This document shows positions 6,311 through 8,852 of a DNA stretch of 8,852 nt, piece by piece. Each line of letters opens with the position of its first letter. The stretch's first letter is position 1. The notes below the pieces were generated by a model. The model made no database searches, had not been told where the DNA came from, and worked only from the letters and a program-made list of their open reading frames with translations. The translations under genes were made by a program, and so were the position numbers. The DNA is from Clostridia bacterium (GTDB lineage: Bacteria > Bacillota > Clostridia > Christensenellales > HGM11417). Location of the stretch: positions 1-8,852 of the forward strand of contig JAFQWR010000054.1 of the NCBI GenBank assembly GCA_017407365.1, written 5' to 3'.

Positions 6311-8587
6311 TTGAAAAGGTCGTTGCGTAAAAGAGGCGGTATTCCCAAAATCGGTTGGCATTTGTTCTGGATTGCTCTTGCGCTTGCGTTGGGGTACAGC
6401 ATACTGGATGAAGCAGGGCTATTTGCCGCACTTGGTGCAGGCGTGTTTTTTGGATTTGCTCCTGCAAGCTTGCTTGGCTTTATATTGGTAAGCCTGTTAA
6501 CACTTCCAAGGGCATTGCTGTTAAACCGCATTCTTTCAGCCGTTATGCTTGCTGTGCTTGGTGCTTCTCTGTTGCGCTCAGTAAAAAAGCACAGGCTGTT
6601 TGCCTATGCCGCTGTATTTTTGCTTTGCGGATGTCTGCGCTTTGCGTTTATTACTGAAAAAGCACAGATTTTGCCCTCATTCCGCTCGCTGATCATTTCC
6701 GTTGTGCTTTTTGTTGCGCTGTGCTGGGGAATGAAATGCTTTTTTTATCGCGGTATAACGTCCAAGCCTACGGCAGATGAGCGTATTTGTCTTGCTATAA
6801 CCTATTTGCTTGCATTCACCGCGGTTTTTCGTGTCAGCTTTGGCGGAGTAAACGTGGCAGCTGTTGTTGCTATCATGCTGCTTCATCTTTCCCTATACGT
6901 GTTTGGGGTAGAGGCGGCTTTTGGCATAGCTGTGCTTTCGGGCATGGGCGCAGCCATAGTAAGCGGTAATCCTGTGTGGATTGCGTCCTTCTGTATCTGG
7001 CATATGGTTGCGGCGGCGTTTCGTACCACGGGCAGAATTATGCCTGCTTTTGCTGTGATACTCTCCGACATCCTTCTTGCATATGCTACGGGTTTTTACA
7101 CCGAATACACCTATGCACATTTTATTACTGTTTCGCTTGGCTCCGTGCTTTCGTTATGCCTCTCTGACCGTATGCTTAAAGGGATACGGGATAGGTTTAC
7201 CGACAAAAAGAAGCATCTTCTTACGCTTGTCCGACAAAAGGAGGAGCAGACGCTCAGAAGAAGACTGATCAGTCTGAGCGGTATTTTCAACGAAATGCAA
7301 CGTGTTTTCGTGGAATTGGCGTCCCGTACAATCAAAGCAGAACAAGCGGTGCAGGCTTACGTTAAGGATTTTCATGAAAGGGTGTGTGAGGGATGCCCCA
7401 ATAAGGCGTATTGCAGTGACGTGCATTCGCACGTGCAGGATGCTTTGACGGAGTTTATTGCAACAGGCTTGGAAAAGGGCCGAATCACGCTTTTGGATAT
7501 GCCCGATCTTTTTGCAAAGCGATGTGCAAAAACCAATCTTGCCATGCAGGTTATCACGCAGTATTGCATCGGGTATCGGCAATTTGTAAACGAAGCGGCA
7601 AACCAGGAGAGCGCAAGAAAGCTGATTGCAAAGGAAATTGCAGGGGTTGCGCAAATATTCAAAAAGCTTTCCGGTGCAGAGAGTGATAGAGGAGAGCTTT
7701 GTCCCGAGCTGATGCAGAGGGTGCAGGATGCACTTTTGAACGAGCAGCTGGAATGCTATGAATCGGTGGTGTTTTCCTCCCGTAAGGGATACACCGTATG
7801 CGTAACCATGCCGCCGCAGGATGCTGTTAAGGCAGAGGTAAGCAAAACGGTTTCCCGCACGCTTGGCGTTGCTATGATGGTCGTGGAAAGAGAGGCTACC
7901 GCAAAAAGCAACGAAATTGTTGTAAGGCTTGTCCCTGCGCCTTCTTATGATGTGGTATTCGGTGCCTGTGGAATGGCAAAATCGGGCAACCGGGTCAGCG
8001 GAGATACCCATTCGCTGATTCAGATTGGCGCAGATCGCTTTTTGCTTGCGCTTTGCGACGGTATGGGTAGCGGAGAAATGGCAGAGCGTGCAAGCAGAAA
8101 TGCAATTTCCCTGATAGAATCCTTCTATAAGGCAGGCTTCGAAAGCGATCTGATTTTAGAAAGCGTAAACGGCTTGCTTGCGTGTAGCTGTGAAGAGGTT
8201 TTTTGTGCGCTGGATATTGTTGTAATCGATCTGTCTGAGGGCAGAGCAGATTTTATTAAGCTTGGCGCACCTCCCTCGGTCATTCGCGGTGAAAAAATGC
8301 AGGTGATAGCAGGTAATGCGCTTCCGCTCGGGATTTTAGAGGAAAGTAAACCCTCAACCGAAAGCGTCCGCTTGCAGGCAGGGGATATGGTTGTGCTGAC
8401 CACCGATGGCATAACAGATGCATTTGTGGATGTAGGCGCAATAAAAGCCTCGGTACAGCGATGCGTTACTGTAAATCCGCAGGAGCTTTGTGAGCATCTT
8501 ATGTCAGAGAGTCTGAAAGCATACGGCGGTAAGCCTAAGGACGATATGACCGTAGTCTGCCTACGGATTTTTTCCAAAAACAGTTAA
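6311..8587 (+). CDS. spoIIE: Stage II sporulation protein E, PP2C-type phosphatase
   Basis: Membrane serine phosphatase of 758 residues. In sporulation it associates with FtsZ at the polar septum and dephosphorylates SpoIIAA, which frees sigma-F in the forespore. Residues 15-285 form about ten or more hydrophobic helices; 290-550 is the central cytoplasmic region with C359-x2-C362-x5-C368; 555-755 is the PP2C phosphatase domain. Visible phosphatase landmarks are VSGD (562-565), LCDGMGSG (581-588, metal-binding D583), LGAPPS (651-656), LPLGI (671-675), TTDGITDA (697-704, D699) and KPKDDMTVV (741-749). The start is TTG, preceded by AAGGAG at 6298-6303 with seven bases between, behind a Spo0A-type promoter. 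The product is shorter than Bacillus SpoIIE (about 827), partly because it ends soon after the phosphatase domain. Its stop overlaps that of the convergent downstream gene. A related PP2C such as RsbU is ruled out by the multi-span N-terminus. Confidence 0.96.
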   Translation: MKRSLRKRGGIPKIGWHLFWIALALALGYSILDEAGLFAALGAGVFFGFAPASLLGFILVSLLTLPRALLLNRILSAVMLAVLGASLLRSVKKHRLFAYAAVFLLCGCLRFAFITEKAQILPSFRSLIISVVLFVALCWGMKCFFYRGITSKPTADERICLAITYLLAFTAVFRVSFGGVNVAAVVAIMLLHLSLYVFGVEAAFGIAVLSGMGAAIVSGNPVWIASFCIWHMVAAAFRTTGRIMPAFAVILSDILLAYATGFYTEYTYAHFITVSLGSVLSLCLSDRMLKGIRDRFTDKKKHLLTLVRQKEEQTLRRRLISLSGIFNEMQRVFVELASRTIKAEQAVQAYVKDFHERVCEGCPNKAYCSDVHSHVQDALTEFIATGLEKGRITLLDMPDLFAKRCAKTNLAMQVITQYCIGYRQFVNEAANQESARKLIAKEIAGVAQIFKKLSGAESDRGELCPELMQRVQDALLNEQLECYESVVFSSRKGYTVCVTMPPQDAVKAEVSKTVSRTLGVAMMVVEREATAKSNEIVVRLVPAPSYDVVFGACGMAKSGNRVSGDTHSLIQIGADRFLLALCDGMGSGEMAERASRNAISLIESFYKAGFESDLILESVNGLLACSCEEVFCALDIVVIDLSEGRADFIKLGAPPSVIRGEKMQVIAGNALPLGILEESKPSTESVRLQAGDMVVLTTDGITDAFVDVGAIKASVQRCVTVNPQELCEHLMSESLKAYGGKPKDDMTVVCLRIFSKNS

Positions 8588-8852
8588 TGGCGCGTATCAA
8601 AAAGTATTTCTCCCGTTTCCGCACTTTCAAACAGCAGAAAATACCCCTCACCGAATGGCTCGTGAGGGTTTTTGGGTAAGAACTGAGAAAACCCCTTTAA
8701 TGCCTCGGGTGGAATGGGGTAGTAGGGCGAAGGAACGGCGTAGCATAGCCAACGGGGTGCGCCGTTTTCCTCCACAAAACCCACAGCGTAGCTTGCGCCC
8801 GATTCATGGAAGGGCACACAGGCAAAATGCGAAAAGGGAATCTGCTCCTCAA
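8584..8852 (-). CDS. Unrecognised protein, C-terminal part (5' end beyond window)
   Basis: An open frame on the minus strand runs from the window edge to a TAA at 8586-8584, giving 88 visible codons. A GTG at 8817 could start a 77-residue protein, but it has no ribosome site and the frame continues upstream with similar composition (PFSHFACVPFHESG), so a truncated longer gene is more likely. The visible part is rich in aromatic residues and proline, with a YAVPSPYYPIPPEALKGFSQFLP stretch, GEGYFLLFESAETGEI near the end, and no membrane segment. It resembles, from memory, the ends of uncharacterised clostridial proteins found near basic cell functions, but I cannot name a family or function. 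It is convergent with spoIIE and overlaps its stop codon by four bases. Confidence 0.6.
   Translation of the reverse strand, partial: EEQIPFSHFACVPFHESGASYAVGFVEENGAPRWLCYAVPSPYYPIPPEALKGFSQFLPKNPHEPFGEGYFLLFESAETGEILFDTRH
8645..8673 (+). terminator. Candidate spoIIE terminator inside the convergent gene
   Basis: CCCTCAC (8645-8651) pairs perfectly with GTGAGGG (8662-8668) around a 10-base loop, followed at once by TTTTT (8669-8673). It lies about 58 bases past the spoIIE stop and is the only terminator-like structure there, but it is within the coding sequence of the opposite-strand gene. The short stem makes it a moderate call. Confidence 0.5.

Noticed and set aside
6159..6467. Upstream extension of the tilS frame (103 more residues).
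   Set aside because: It overlaps the spoIIE start and both promoters, looks non-coding, and TilS proteins begin close to the PP-loop as with the 6158 start.
7154..8011. A 285-residue minus-strand open frame opposite spoIIE.
   Set aside because: Its translation has no recognisable motif, and spoIIE fully explains the region on the other strand.

Overview
This window reads as a chromosomal segment of an anaerobic, endospore-forming Firmicute (class Clostridia). The evidence is an oxygen-sensitive multi-cluster [FeFe]-hydrogenase, a stage II sporulation gene (spoIIE) behind a Spo0A-type promoter, strong Shine-Dalgarno sites and the tilS-hpt pair that sits near spoIIE in many Firmicutes. Base composition looks moderate in GC. 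I see no insertion sequence, phage gene, CRISPR array, rRNA or tRNA gene.

Layout. 1-1807 (+): the last 18 codons of a NuoF/HndC-like flavoprotein subunit, then a complete HndD/HydA-type [FeFe]-hydrogenase catalytic subunit, the end of a NAD(P)-linked hydrogenase operon. 1834-1864: a hairpin that can stop transcription from both sides. 1888-3249 (-): CCA-adding tRNA nucleotidyltransferase. 3250-3322: a compact divergent promoter region. 3323-4207 (+): DagK/YegS-type lipid kinase. 4225-4255: a second hairpin shared by convergent genes. 4258-4803 (-): hypoxanthine phosphoribosyltransferase, downstream of tilS, 4851-6158 (-), in what looks like one tilS-hpt operon. 6159-6310: a divergent control region. 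6311-8587 (+): spoIIE. 8584-8852 (-): the 3' part of an unrecognised gene whose stop codon overlaps that of spoIIE. No gene-free stretch exceeds about 150 bases.

How the genes relate. The hydrogenase subunits act together in fermentative electron disposal. Cca and TilS both finish tRNAs (3' CCA end; lysidine at the wobble base of the AUA-reading tRNA-Ile), Hpt salvages purines, DagK handles lipid phosphorylation, and SpoIIE works in polar septation and sigma-F activation. The genes after the hydrogenase are housekeeping and developmental functions, not one pathway.

The most interesting signals are regulatory or small-scale. They are a spoIIE promoter with a perfect 0A box and a 21-bp spacer; a tilS promoter placed so that the start codon would be the 5' end of the mRNA; a serine in the hydrogenase L1 loop where clostridial CpI has a cluster-ligand cysteine, with an extra cysteine in loop L3; and a spoIIE terminator candidate lying inside the convergent gene. 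I did not find a convincing new multi-gene system.
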